NCBI GenBank assembly: GCA_009760855.2
Contig: WPIO01000017.1
Span: 3,526,501 to 3,590,500, forward strand
Direction: 5' to 3'
From: Cristatella mucedo
Lineage: Eukaryota > Bryozoa > Phylactolaemata > Cristatellidae
Length of the DNA stretch: 64,000 bases
Position 1 is the stretch's first letter, and each line of letters opens with the position of its first letter. Below, piece after piece: positions 1 to 10,935 of the stretch. The position numbers and the translations under genes are program-made. The notes under the pieces were generated by a model. It searched no databases, was not told the origin of the DNA, and worked only from the letters and a program-made list of their open reading frames with translations.

Positions 1-598
1 AAACTCTGCAGCTAGGCTCTTCTGTCGTGAGCGTCGCAGTTGCGACATCACAACACTTCTCGCCGACCTGCACTGGCTCCCAGTCAAGCAACGGATCGAC
101 TTCTCACTTTTAGGTCACTTCATTCTTTGGCTCCAACCTACCAATTAGATCTACTCCTCCACTCGGCTACGCATCGTACCACCCGCATTTCGGAATCTGA
201 CTGTTTACCGTACCCCGTACAAATCTTAAATCCTTTGGAGACCGTGCCTTTAGTTCGTATGCTTCCAAAGCCTGGAACTCACTCCCGACTAGCGTCACGA
301 CATCTCCTGACTTGTCCACATTTAAAAAGACCCTAAAAACGCATCTAGTTATCATAACATTTGGCAGGTCCCTGCGATTCATCCTTTATGTGCTGACACT
401 GTGCATGCTGCCACTAACCATATTTGCATTCTGACCCTACGTGTGTCACCCCTAACCCTGTTATTCTTGCTGTTTATTGAGCATGCTACCACTAACCATT
501 CGATCGTTCTTCCTTTGCAGCAAATATAAAGTGCCTAGAAAGAGACTGAGTTTTCTGAGGGCGCTTTATCAAATGCATTACTGTCATTATTATTAAAC
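1..598 (+). mobile_element. LINE-A (L2/CR1-group) 3' fragment
   Basis: This is the 3' end of a non-LTR retrotransposon. Decayed reading frames encode the region just after the reverse transcriptase (a block like LHWLPVKQRIDF, then SLHSLAP and AFSSYAPKAWNSLP in better copies), followed by a 3' UTR. The UTR ends in the family hairpin (around 531-570) and a short ATTATTATTA tail at about 586-597. The same order recurs at 19920-20680, 22175-22865 and, inverted, at 55865-56690 and 62815-64000. Frameshifts break the frame, so it is a dead copy cut by the window edge. Confidence 0.85.
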
Positions 599-1592
599 TG
601 CACATGAAAATGCTCTGCCACCTGGCAGAATAGGGCGCTACCACAGCATGTCTTTGCAAGCGAGCACGGCAGCCCTGGGAGCATACAGACACTCGGACAG
701 AGGAATCGGCAAAGCAATCGACGGGTCTCCCGAGGAGATGCTGCTGCAGCAGCAGCAAAGCAAGCAGCAGCAGCAGCATGGTGGTGGTGCCTGATAGGAG
801 CACAATGCCCCACTGCTACAGGAAATGTCTATTCAACCTCAGTGAATCAGCAGAAGTCTCTAACGTGGGCGTTGAAACGTAGCTAAAAGTGCAGTAAATG
901 AACCAGTGAGTTCTCCCGGAGCTGTTCTCACAGTAGCAGTAATAGCCTGGCGAGCCCCCCCCCCCCCATCCCCAAAAGCCTTCACATAAGCGGTTCGAGG
1001 GCAAACTTGAGATTTTTTCATTGTAACAGAAAATATGCATTTATGATGTATGAGTCGTTGAACGAATAGCACGTCGGTTAACCACCCAAGGGAGTACCTA
1101 TACAAAGCACTCGACCGGTGCCGAAGGCTCCCAAATCAGTCCTCCGGCTGAGCCTAACCGTCCTCTCAGTGCTGCCGTCGCGCACACGCTTCGCTGAAAG
1201 GGGTGAAAAGAGAGACACGCACTCACCCGGTCTGCCAAAACCGAAATTCCTGCAGAGCTCTGCTGTGCCAGAACCCGCGGGCAGCCACGGCCGTCGGGCA
1301 TCGTGCAGCACACTGGTCCCAGCACGCTGGCTAATGGGGCTTTCACTTGGTCGTCGAGAAGGAGCGAGAGGTCAGCGTCTATGCACGGGCTTAACGGAAG
1401 GTGTGCACACCATTGAGACTCGCGCCATCGGCAGCCAAGGTACCCTCGGCGATCAGTCCGAAGCAGACGCTCGATAGTGTCTTTCTTCGAGGCCCGCACC
1501 GTCTCCCGAGGCTCCAGCATCCTCGAGCAGCGGCCAGGCAGTCGGCAGCAGCCGATTGCGAGCGGCCCCAGCGCTTGCTGTAACCGGCAGCG
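599..1592. other. No recognised gene; GC-rich stretch
   Basis: I found no gene here. It holds a CAG/GCA-rich patch at about 739-780, a run of 13 C at 955-967, and a GC-rich block from about 1100 that extends to about 1900. Several overlapping ORFs on both strands (for example 1098-1520 on - and 1118-1477 on +) have no recognisable domain and look like by-products of high GC. The block may be a CpG-rich regulatory region for the exon at 2001-2202. Confidence 0.5.
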
Positions 1593-1652
1593 TCCGTAAT
1601 GTAATGTAATGTATCTCCATCAGTAACTCCACAAAGTCATAAAGACCGTGCG
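1593..1652 (-). mobile_element. LINE-B extreme 3' end
   Basis: Read on the - strand this is the last ~45 bases of the LINE-B 3' UTR (CTTTATGACTTTGTGGAGTT, then GGAGATACATTACATTACATTAC). The same text ends the copies at 8935, 21165, 32125 and 38760-39042. The tail is made of ATTAC repeats, as expected for target-primed insertion with slippage. It is a very short 5'-truncated insertion. Confidence 0.8.
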
Positions 1653-2000
1653 ACCTGCGAGAGCAACCGGCCTCGTCGAACGACACGAGTCGCTGACGGT
1701 GGGGCGCCACGCCGTGGGCAACTCGGACGCACGATTCGCCGCACACCTCCACCTCCCCGCTGCCCCTGGCGCACCGCCCATCTTCCCCACCCGACTCCTC
1801 CATTTCCGGCCATATTTCTCCGTCCGGCTTCAGCTACCTAGCTAGGGTCCCTCCCTCCTTCCATCCCGGTACTTGAGGGCCGCGTCATTTTTTTCGACGA
1901 CCCGCGCGGCCAACGTTGGCGCCATCTCATCGGCAGCGAGCTAGGCCCGAGATTGCAGCTGCTCGCCAGCCGCTGCCACCAAACCTCTTCGCCAACTTAC

Positions 2001-2202
2001 ACTGCAACAAAGTAGTCAGTCGTTGGTAACGCTTTTCCCTCACGATGGCCTTTGGGATCAATGGAAGCACCGCTATAACCGCCACACCGCCGCATAGTAT
2101 CACCGAAGGTCCAGGACGGAGAATCTCATAGCCAAAGATTATCGGTATAGGTAGAAAGGTTACCACAAGCGCCGACAGCAGGACGGACCCCGGAATGGCC
2201 AT
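2001..2202 (-). CDS. Possible first exon of small two-helix membrane protein (unrecognised)
   Basis: The - strand ORF starts at ATG 2202 (MAIPGSVLLSALVV...). It encodes two hydrophobic segments, at about residues 5-25 and 31-52, separated by GYEILRPGPS and followed by a basic stretch (KAIVREKRYQRL). A good donor, T|GTAAGT (1995-2000 on +), follows TTG TTG CAG. If it is ignored, the frame continues 24 codons to a stop near 1927. The ORF sits at the edge of a GC-rich block, as a first exon would. I do not recognise the family and found no downstream exon in the window; that exon would lie to the left. It could be a chance ORF. Confidence 0.4.
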
Positions 2203-3876
2203 GAACCGCGAGTACCTCGACTAGGCAGTGGGGAGACAACTGTGTTTCTGCCCTGACGCCGCCCTTCAACCTGGTGGGTGGGGGCCGCTGAAGCTTAGCG
2301 AATAACCTACCGACCTCTCCATAAACAGAACAGCTTAGCGGATGACACGGCTCTTCAGTCTCATAAATTTACTTGGGGTCTGGTCAGACAGCTTCCAACA
2401 ATACAGTCGTCCGTTTATCGTGGTTAATCAGTTCCAGACTCTGCCGCGATAAGTGAATTTCCGAGAAGTGTAAATCTTTGTTTATAAATCGAATGTTTTC
2501 GTAGTTAGAGCATATACAATTTGCTCGTGACCCTCTAAATACGGCTTTATCATTATTTGAGCTCTCTGGACGTGAGATACACGTCTTTAGTCACCATTAC
2601 ACTAGGACTACCCAAAATATTAGACAGAGTAAGAGAAAATAAGACATACTAAACGTTGCAAATACGATAGTATTACAATTACTGTACATTCAGTAAACTA
2701 GTAAAGCCTATCAGTCAACAGAATGCTCTGTTTGCCTTGGTTTCACCACAACCAGTTTTTTGGATAAAAAAAGTTCTTGCCCACACAGAAGGAGTGGTCG
2801 AGCGGCTGCACCTGGCATTGAAGGATTTGTGGGGGCGCTCGAATGCATAGGCCTTAAGTCCACACGTACAGTAATTCTAATTTTAATTGTAATATATGGG
2901 TATATAATTTATTCAAGACAACCGATCATGCGCTGTATTATTTGTACTATCTCGATCAACTTGTCAATGAGTATATTTGAAAAAACCGCGATAGAGTGAA
3001 GCCGCGAAAGTCGAAGCGAGAACTAGCGAGGGACGACTGTACTTGTAGCGTCACTTTCGAGGCGGAAGTCTGGTGGCGTGGACTCAACGTCCAGGAGCTA
3101 AAAAGTAACGCCTGTAACATAATTACGTATACGCCTGCATACATGACCACTATCAAATTAAAGCATTACTCATTAAGGGCATCCGTTCTTTCATAGTGTA
3201 GTCTTAAAGGAATGTGCTTTATAGCAACGGTCATAAAGTCCGCAGCCGACAGCCAAGAGTAAATGAAAGGTGCAACTCCAGGTATTGCGTTTGCTACAAA
3301 TGTGCTGGCGCGGCTTCTCAACGACAGTCCTTTGCCGCAGACAGAGTTCACGTAAATGTCCTAGTCCTTGCCGATACGTGGCAGAAAGCCCGTACCGTCA
3401 TACAAAGAGCCCTTTTGCTTATCATAAAACTACTTACTCGACAGCCACACGGAAGGCAGTGTACGTACTTACACGTGTGAGCAGCAGCAGCAGCCATATC
3501 CAACAGTTTGCTAGTTAGAAGCCCAACGCACAGTTGACTAACTATTACATATGGCAAAGACACAGTTTACTTAGGTCTGTATTTTGGAACCGCTCGCAAT
3601 TTGTACGGCTCTCAAAATCTAGCAGTAGTAACATTCTGACAATTCACAGCCCCTCATTAAATTAACGCCGTCCTCGGCCAGTTAATTAAAAAAAACCTGA
3701 GCAAGCCAACTACGGAATGCGTCAACTTTCGCCACCAAGTCACATTCTAACATAAATTACTGTTGAGGGTTTTCGTGCACTTTCGTGGCAGCTGTAATTG
3801 TAGCTGTCTTGTACCGATCCACAAGATCCGAAAGCCGTCACGGTAGCTAGCTGGTCTTCAATGCGCCTTATGAACC
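2203..3876. other. Intergenic, mostly unassigned
   Basis: No gene recognised. A GC-rich stretch to about 2300 may be promoter of the exon at 2001-2202. A tRNA-Ser/Leu-like motif lies at about 2789-2848 (GGAGTGGTCGAGCGGCTGCA, later GCTCGAATGC, a weak B box), but no full cloverleaf can be drawn. It is probably a tRNA relic or SINE head. Short ORFs near 3.0-3.5 kb have no domain. Confidence 0.4.
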
Positions 3877-4022
3877 CTGCCGACCTGGTTTTGGTCCGGG
3901 GGTGTGTGCGTGTGTGTAGTGCTCACCTTTAGCAACAACGGTCGTGGGCTCGAGCCAAGCGGCGCACGCAAAGTGCCCGGATAGAGATTAAGTTGTTTGG
4001 GGTGCTAGACAAAAGAAATATA
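3877..4022 (+). mobile_element. SINE-1 copy (tRNA-like head, LINE-A-like tail)
   Basis: The copy contains the B-box-like GGGCTCGAGCC (3946-3956) preceded by CGGTCGT. A tail follows that reads roughly GTGCCCGG ATAGAGATTAAG ... GGGGTGCTAG, which is a decayed version of the LINE-A 3' hairpin. The same head-plus-tail order appears at 14599, 24040(-), 47705(-), 52512 and 53283(-). The interior has expanded with GTGTGTG. Confidence 0.65.
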
Positions 4023-6878
4023 TATTTTGTTTTAGCTTTTCAGACGGCCACTCCAACGGCACTTCATTTGATTGGAGGGAGGTAGGCGGGCACCGTTAGC
4101 ATCAGTCTTACCTCAATGAATATTCAAAAAGATATCAAAACTAGAACACGACTGGTGCACACAACATAAGAAGGAGAAAACCATCGTGCACCGTTGCACA
4201 AGCTACTGGAATTGCGACTCATCATATTAATCCCTGGCATCATCTCAAGAGTCCATTCTTGTCTGCTTTGCATTCAGACATTCAGTTAGACTGTCTGTGT
4301 GATATGATGAGCATCAAACAGCAGATGTTTTAACTTCAGAGTGCCTTCATGAACGTATTCTTGAAATGCAGAGAACGATTAAGTTACTGTGAATCGAAGC
4401 AAGAATTGTAATTCGTTTGATTTTACGACACGCCGATTCGGCAACGAAGCACGGTAGTAGCCGCACAAAGTTGGTTGACATGCAAGCGCACAAAGATTAC
4501 GATCAATTTTTGCACACAGCAAGATCCAATCTTAATGGAATCATACAAGAAGAAGCCGCGTACACATAAGGGTACGCAAAGAATGAGCTTTCCTAAGTCT
4601 GTAAATACGCAAGACAAGTCTGCCAAACGAAAAAAGCGTGCCATTTAATCCAGTTCTCCCAGTCACAGTAAGTTACCGGTATACGATGCAATCAATTTTC
4701 ACTTTAGTAGACATCTCCAAAACACGGCTCCTCAGAAGGCACATAAAAGAGAGCTTGCAACAGTCACGTGACTTTCGGCACGGACACCGTCCGAAGCACA
4801 GTCGGGGTATTAAAACAGCTTGTCCAGCAGCGTAATAGTCCATCAACTCAGCAGTTACTCCGATCGCAGTCTCGAAAGAAGTTACAATATACTCTGGCTC
4901 GAACTTGGCAATAACTGACAAAGAAAGAACGACCACTTCGTTCCACATAATTAAAGCATGTCACGTCAGATCAAAATGTCTTTCTTTGAGAAAGGCCAAA
5001 AGTTAAAAATCTAAAAAAGTGAGAAGAACCAAAAAGTTAACAGCAGTTGATCTGTAATAAAATAGAGCAAAGCGAGCAGACTATATGCGTAGCTTTGACT
5101 CACAATAACAAGAAATTACGCGCGAAAAATAAAGCGGGTATTGCGGTCAAATCTCGAATATTTCTTCGCGGTCATCGCGATCTAGTTCCGTTCGGACGTG
5201 GAAGCCACACACTACGTTCGTTGCAGCCTGTCTTCTGCGATGAGCTTTCAGGCTCGCCGGAACTGGGAATTGATGACTATTTTGGATTTTGTGAAAGAAA
5301 TTTTCTGGATGGCATATCTCCACTGCGGACGTCCGAACTTTTTCTCCGAAGGAGGCTACCAATATTTTAGTGGGCTAATGGGCTCTCAAGCCGGTTATGG
5401 ATTGAATTTTTCTCATAACAAGTCTTTTGACTTGTATGCAGAAGATCCCTCTACAGCGGGAGTACGTAAAACTGCAGGGCACGCCGCCTTCGGGGCGCAG
5501 CTACGGACTTTATAAATAGGCGCAAGTCTCTGCTTAGGCAGCATTTAAAAAAGCTTCCAGTTGGAGCTATTTCGGGACGGATATTTAGACTATCCCAAAA
5601 AATGTAGAGCTCTTTATTCCACCACATCATTCATTCTTCGGCGCAAAAAATCTGAATAAGTTTCAAGAAAAAGCTGCCGGCTCTTTCATCAGAATGTTTA
5701 CGGAGGAGAGGCTAATAAAGGCAGCCGTGCGGGGCAGCTTGATGAAATGCTTTGACGAAATGCTCCACAATGGGCCTTCAGGAAGTTTCTCCAGGCCAAG
5801 AGGGTTGCAAATGAAGTATTTCGTAAGTCTCTCTTCAGCGCTCTACAACCAAGTGTGTCTGAGGGCAAAGGTCTGTAGAATCTGCAGGCTGTTGAATTAC
5901 TGGTCCATTTTAATTTTTAATTAACTTTTTAATTCAGCTGTTCAGGCTGCTAAATAGCGGTTACCTATGGCCACCGAACCGTCGGGTGCCCCTTATTAGC
6001 TATGCTACGACTGCCGAGATGCCTAACATTCGCGGTTGCTGGAATCGGGAGGGCTAGGAATCCGTTACATCACGATCCACGGTGTAAAAGCGGTGTAACG
6101 GAGTGTAAAAGCCCGGTTCATGCGGTAGACAGTCAGCTGCGCTCTTGTAATGTACCCAGGCGAAGTTTAGGAGTCTGGGCTGGACGTAATGCGATACGAC
6201 CAGTTCAGACCAAAGGTCATGCTTGGTTTGACATTTGACCTGCGGCCGATGGGCGGCAACGCCTCTTAATCTGGGCGGTCGGGCACCTGGAGCTCGTCGG
6301 GCTCGTCGACTTATTGAGAAAATAGACGAAAAGTGGACAGTTGACCAATTAAACGTACCTTCAAGAGCTCATCAAGAAAAATAGCGGGAGACAGCACCAC
6401 TGCGTTTATTGAGGCTTACTAGGCAAATCCAAGTTTGCGAGACACGTTCAGTGAGAAATCAAGGAGTTTACCATAAGATTGATAGTGACAAGAGATATAG
6501 CCGCCACGCTGAGCCTGACTGGCGACTACGCTGTTGCGAGACGCTCTGACAGAACCCGCGTTGCAGACCACTGTCACCGCCTGGCACACCGTAGCCGCTT
6601 CGAAGACCCCCGTCGCCCAGGCAAACGTTACCTCATTGACCGTTGCCGCGAGCGGCTCCGTCGCCGCGAGCTTCTGCTTCTGACGCTTCTCACCCGTTGG
6701 CGATTTCTGCTGTCGCTTTAAGTGGCATCTGCAAGTCACCTCAATCCAACCTGCTTTTGCCAGGTCAGCGAGAGCCAGCCGTGCTCTGCCTCCGAGGCCG
6801 GTGAATGCACCAACCAAGGTCACCCGAAGCTTCGCGTAGTCTTTTTTTTACCTCAGGTAGCGTGCGTTTATAGAGATT
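4023..6878. other. Intergenic, no recognised gene
   Basis: Nothing convincing was found. Two overlapping + strand ORFs near 5047-5515 (one begins MEATHYVRC) are about 105 codons each with no recognised domain. A GC-rich stretch at 6480-6830 codes an Ala-rich ORF on - and an Arg/Leu-rich ORF on +; neither is recognisable. The motif GCGAGACGCTCTGAC at about 6535 recurs at about 11160. Confidence 0.4.
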
Positions 6879-7092
6879 TATTGCGTGTGTCTGCGGCTTA
6901 TGCTTTTGTAATTAGAGAGGCTCCTTGACTCTAATTTACATGCCTCTCCCGTGGCTAATAGTTACGCTATCGACGCAGCGTAGCGTAAGGCCACCAATGC
7001 ATGTTATAGTTCTTGTTGTCTGCAGTGATTTACCGAGCTCTCGTATATGTTACGCGTTTAGAGCAATAAAGTAGAGTCCCGTTTATCACTCA
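6879..7092 (+). repeat. 5' LTR
   Basis: This is the left copy of the direct repeat. Shared blocks with the right copy include CCGAGCTCTCGTATATG, a GCAATAAAG/GTAATAAAG poly(A) signal (about 7061-7070) and GTTTATCACTCA at the end. The copies differ at roughly one base in five with several small indels, so insertion was not recent. Confidence 0.65.
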
Positions 7093-7754
7093 CGTTCACG
7101 CTGGTGTCTCCGTAAGACTCCACTAGAACAGCCGTCGCCGCAGCCACTGTAACACAACAACTGGGAGCAGAGAATGGCTTCCTCGAGCCAAAAAGAGTAC
7201 CAGACCTTCAATGGCCAAGATGGGACGCCTACATTAAGGTACGAAATGTTTAACAACAGAGGGCACTTTATGCCTTGACTTCTAACGCTTGAGAAGGTTG
7301 TAGCACGGCTATGCCACTCAAACATGTTGTGCCAGTGTTTTTGGGTGATGACGTGATACACAGTTGGGGTGATCATCCGGCCGACGTAAAGCAAGATTAC
7401 AAAAAGCTGCGAAGTGAGTTAATTCTGATATTTTCGTAGTTGACGGATGTGGAGGCCAAGCTTGAGGCCGGGAGGTTTCGGCTGGAGCAGGAGAAGCTCG
7501 CCGCAGCCGAGACAGGGATAAAGAGCGATGAAGGCGATGAGCCAGCTTCATCCTTGGTCGATCCCACCGTCAACTGCCCGCAAGAGCCAGACTGCCAGCG
7601 GAACTCATTCAGCTGCCGCAAATATCCAACTGCAATATCGGTGGAGGAAGCCGCTATAGGACCGCTTCCGACCTAGTAGCCACAACATTTCGAAGAGCGC
7701 CAGAACAAAGTAAGTGCGCAGCGGCAGCAGCCAGAGGCGAACGAGGGGCAGCAC

Positions 7755-8288
7755 GTGACGGCTTCCAGCGGCGAGGCGATAGTGGTCAGCGGCGTGGCGA
7801 TAGTAGCCTGCGACGAGGCGCAGGCAGTGCGAGCGAGCGACGTTTCAGCGGCTAAGCGCAACAGCGAGAGCGTTGTAGCGGCGCCAAACCATCACGGCGG
7901 CAAAGAGAATCCGAGAGAGCGACGTCTCAGCCGCGGAGCTCTGCGGCGAGAGCTTCTTCGTGGTGGAGAGCAGCCGCACAAGCGTCTCGGCCCAGAGTAC
8001 GGAGGAGCATCGTGGGATAGCGGTCAGCGGCGAGGCAATAGCATCCTGCGACGATACGCAGCAGCCCGTGAGAGCGACGTCTCGACTGCGGAATGCAACG
8101 GCGAAAGCGTCGCGGCGGCGGCGGCGGCGAAGAGCAATTGTGAGAGTGACGTCTCGGCTGAGAAGCGCAGTGGCGAGAGCGTCGCAGCGGCGGAACGAGC
8201 ACGAGCGGCTCGGTGCAGAGTGCAGAGCAGCACAGCCGCGAGATCGACTTGGCGAAGTGGAATTCCGAGAACGGCGAGGCCACAATGA
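7755..8288 (+). CDS. Ser/Ala-rich repeat ORF inside the LTR element
   Basis: This 177-codon open frame has an imperfect repeat with core R-x-S-D-V-S-x-A ... E-S-V-A-A-A. Its DNA core GAGCGACGTCTC recurs at about 7833, 7916, 8074 and (as GAGTGACGTCTC) 8143. It lies where gag/pol would be in an autonomous element but matches neither. The frame may be open because the GC-rich repeat has few stops, so it is uncertain that it is translated. The - strand ORFs here are shadows of the same repeat. Confidence 0.35.
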   Translation: MTASSGEAIVVSGVAIVACDEAQAVRASDVSAAKRNSESVVAAPNHHGGKENPRERRLSRGALRRELLRGGEQPHKRLGPEYGGASWDSGQRRGNSILRRYAAARESDVSTAECNGESVAAAAAAKSNCESDVSAEKRSGESVAAAERARAARCRVQSSTAARSTWRSGIPRTARPQ

Positions 8289-8664
8289 GCCGGAGTTTTT
8301 TTCGCAGTGCGAGATCGGCCGGTAGCGGCGCATGGCAACACATGGCGCACGAGACCGGCCATCGAGGCTCGTACAGAGGTTACCTCCGGAACCGCCTGAG
8401 AGTGGAAGCGGTGCCCCGCCTTTGCCTAAATGTAGGATGGTAAGGGTAGGCAGCATCTATGAACGGCTGCTCGCGAGGGGCACAGCCGACGTGTGCCTCC
8501 CTCCGGCCAGTGGCAGTAACGTAGCTTGCACCCCAGTTATAGCGGTCGGAACTCTTCAATGTCGCGAGGAGCCAATGGCTATACGACTTTCCAGTCGCGA
8601 GGGCCTCCGCCTCCCCAGCTATGCTGGTGGACTATGAGATCTATTTTCTATGGGGGAGGAGAGA

Positions 8665-8880
8665 TGTTGTGTGTCTCTGCGGCTGCTGCTGTTGTAATTA
8701 GCGAAGCGCCTTCTCACTAATGTACATGCCTCACCTGCGGCCAATAGTTAAGCCATCGACACAGCACAGCGTCAGGCCACTAACGCATGCTATATTACTT
8801 GTCTTCTTCTGTGATTCACCGAGCTCTCGTATATGTACGCGTTGAGAGTAATAAAGAGAGAGTGCCCTTTACCACTGACA
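8665..8880 (+). repeat. 3' LTR
   Basis: This is the right copy, preceded by the polypurine tract at 8652-8664. It starts TGTTGTGTGTCTCTGCGG and ends CCACTGACA. AATAAAGAG near 8849 is the presumed poly(A) signal. It aligns along its whole length with 6879-7092. Confidence 0.65.
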
Positions 8881-8934
8881 TGGCGCCATACCTTCATCAG
8901 ACTATGGAGACATGGCGCCTTATCTCCATCAGAG

Positions 8935-10935
8935 TCATGTGTATCTCCGTCTGTAACTCCACAAAGTCATAAAGACCATGTGGGTGTTACGCAGGAGAGT
9001 TTTGTATAGCGCACTCACAGCCTAAGCGGCTTTCGGTACGCATTCGGTAGCCAACAGACTTCGTCTCACGCAACAAAGAGAAAGTGGGAAGCATAGCAGA
9101 GTCGGGAGAGCAGTTGAGGTAGTGAGTAGCATAAAAGTAGCAGCTCAGGACCGCTGAAAAAGGATGTGCCATAGTCGGCAGTAAGAGAGTAGATGTCGTT
9201 GCGTAAGAATTGTGGAAGCGAGTTCCGCAGTCTAGGACCTGCAGAGCTAAAGCTTCTGTCGTCAACTGTCTTTAAGCGGAGGAATGGGACAGCTAATTTA
9301 TTATCCACACAGGACCTGAGGGCACGAACAGGCTGAAACTGATGCAGCAGCTCAGCTAAGCATGAAGGAGCCAAGCCGTTGCGGGCCTTGTGGGTCAGCG
9401 TAAGAACTTTGCTCTGTATCCTTTGCTCAACCGGCATCCATCCTAGCTCCTTCAGCAAAGGTGACACGTGCTCAAACCGCTGGGACTTGAAGACCAGCCT
9501 TGCAGCAATATTCATTGTCCGCTGTAGTGGCATAATAGCTTTCTTTGGCAGCCCAGCCAAAATGGAATTACAATAATAGAGCCGAGACAGAACTAGAGAG
9601 CTAGTTAAATTTTTTACAAGCCACTGTGGGAGACAGCTCCTAATCTTGGACGGGGATCGGATGTGATGGCTAGCTGTAGAGGCAGTCTTCTGAATGAAAC
9701 TTGTGAAATTGAGGCAGCTGTCGAACACGACACCTAAATTTCGAGCACATGGTGATGGCCGCACAATAGCATCACCTATTAGAACGGCAAAGCCTTTTAA
9801 TCCAGCCACACGCTTAGGGTGTCCTATGAGCAGCAGTTCGGTTTTATCGTCATTTAATTTCAGGAAGTTTTCCGACATCCAGGATCGAATATCGGCAAGG
9901 CAAGCATTCAGTTTCTCAGTTGCTGCAGCAGATTCCGACGGTTTGAATGACAAATACAACTGAGTATCGTCAGCATAGAAGTGATATCCTATTCCATGGG
10001 CCTTAATCACTTTTCCCAGAGGTTGCGTATAAATGCAGAACAGAAAGGGTCCAAGTACAGACCCTTGAGAGACTCCACAGGTGACCCTTCTCGCGTCTGA
10101 GACCTGACCCCCACACGACACGGATTGAACACGATCAGACAAGTATGATTTAAACCGCGCCAGTGCTTCGTCTGCCAGACCGATCGTTGTTCTCAATCGT
10201 AAGCAAAACTTCATGATTAATAGTGTCGAAGGCAGCAGACAGATCTAGCAGAGCTAAGGCAGTGACATTCCCGTCGTCGTTGCAGCGTAGAATGTCATTG
10301 TTAACACGGAGGAGAGCACTTTCAGTAGAGTGCTGCCTCTTGAACCCTGATTGAAATGTCTCTGACATTCAATTATTTTCAATATGTTCAACCAGCTGCT
10401 TAGCAACAATTTTTTCAAGAATCTTTGATAAGAACGGAAGAAGGGAAACTGGGCGATAGTTTGCAAGGACCTCTGTGTCTAGTCCAGGCTTTTTAAGAAT
10501 AGGTCTAACGATTGCCGATTTGAAGGACTTGGGGACGACCCCTCTTCCCAAAGAAGCATTAAAAATCTTGGTTATGGCAGGGCTAAGTTTGTCTGCTAGT
10601 GAAGACCACAGAGATGAAGGTATGGGGTCTTCGGGAGACGAGCTCTTTTTGCTAGACCTTGTTAAGGCAGCCACATCGCTTGCAGAAACGTTGGAGAACC
10701 TTTAAGGAAGGTCACAAGTTGAGGAACGGCGATTGCTTTGGTCGGAGGGGGCTTAATGGAGGCACGAATGTGCACAATTTTTTCAGTAAAGAAGGCTGAA
10801 AATTTTTCGGCTGAGCCCATAATATCTGGGGAGTCAGACCTCACATTATTGGCCAGTAAATGGTTTACTGTCTTATAAATCTGTTTAGTGTCCGACTGGC
10901 AGGAATTCAGCCTTCTAATGAAAAAAGAAGACTCC
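8935..10935 (-). mobile_element. LINE-B, longest copy (5'-truncated)
   Basis: This is an L2/CR1-group non-LTR retrotransposon on the - strand, about 2 kb, with most of a reverse transcriptase domain, the C-terminal region and the 3' UTR. The 3' end near 8935 carries the GGAGATACA...CAGACGGAGATA-type terminus shared by all LINE-B copies. The endonuclease half is missing, as usual for 5'-truncated insertions. Confidence 0.9.
9066..10844 (-). pseudogene. Broken LINE-B reverse transcriptase ORF
   Basis: On the - strand, in order: a spacer with FFTEKIVHIR (about 10790); RT blocks with IVRPILKKPG and ANYRPVSLLPFLSKILEK (10400-10510); FQSGFKRQHSTESALL and LDLSAAFDTINHE (about 10210-10360); GVSQGSVLGPFLF; and the catalytic FYADDTQLYLSF at about 9970, intact YADD. 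Next comes FLKLNDDKTELL and the C-terminal [20 protein letters not shown]. Breaks: an in-frame stop between the frames ending at 10369 and starting at 10368, a frameshift near 10200, and another break near 10670. It is a nearly complete but dead RT. Confidence 0.9.

Larger units (their letters stand above)
6879..8880 (+). mobile_element. Non-autonomous LTR retroelement
   Basis: Two direct repeats of about 215 bp (6879-7092 and 8665-8880) flank 1.57 kb. The right repeat begins TGTTGTG and ends ACTGACA, a canonical TG...CA. The left repeat has a mutated first base pair and ends ACTCA. A polypurine tract, GGGGGAGGAGAGA, sits at 8652-8664 directly before the right repeat, which fixes the orientation as +. 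Each repeat carries AATAAA near its 3' third, as expected for an LTR. The interior begins with a short ORF (ATG 7174, MASSSQKEYQTFNG, stopping after 34 codons) and carries Glu/Lys-rich and Ser/Ala-rich ORFs. I see no protease, reverse transcriptase or integrase. No target-site duplication is evident, so it is old or rearranged. Confidence 0.65.

Noticed and set aside
7845-8456. 203-codon - strand ORF
   Set aside because: Shadow of the GC-rich repeat in the LTR element; composition is Arg/Ser/Ala only, and the polypurine tract sets the element on the + strand.
9066-10214. 382-codon RT ORF as a host gene or telomerase-like gene
   Set aside because: The motif order, ATTAC-type tail and dispersed copies show that it is a LINE-B retrotransposon.
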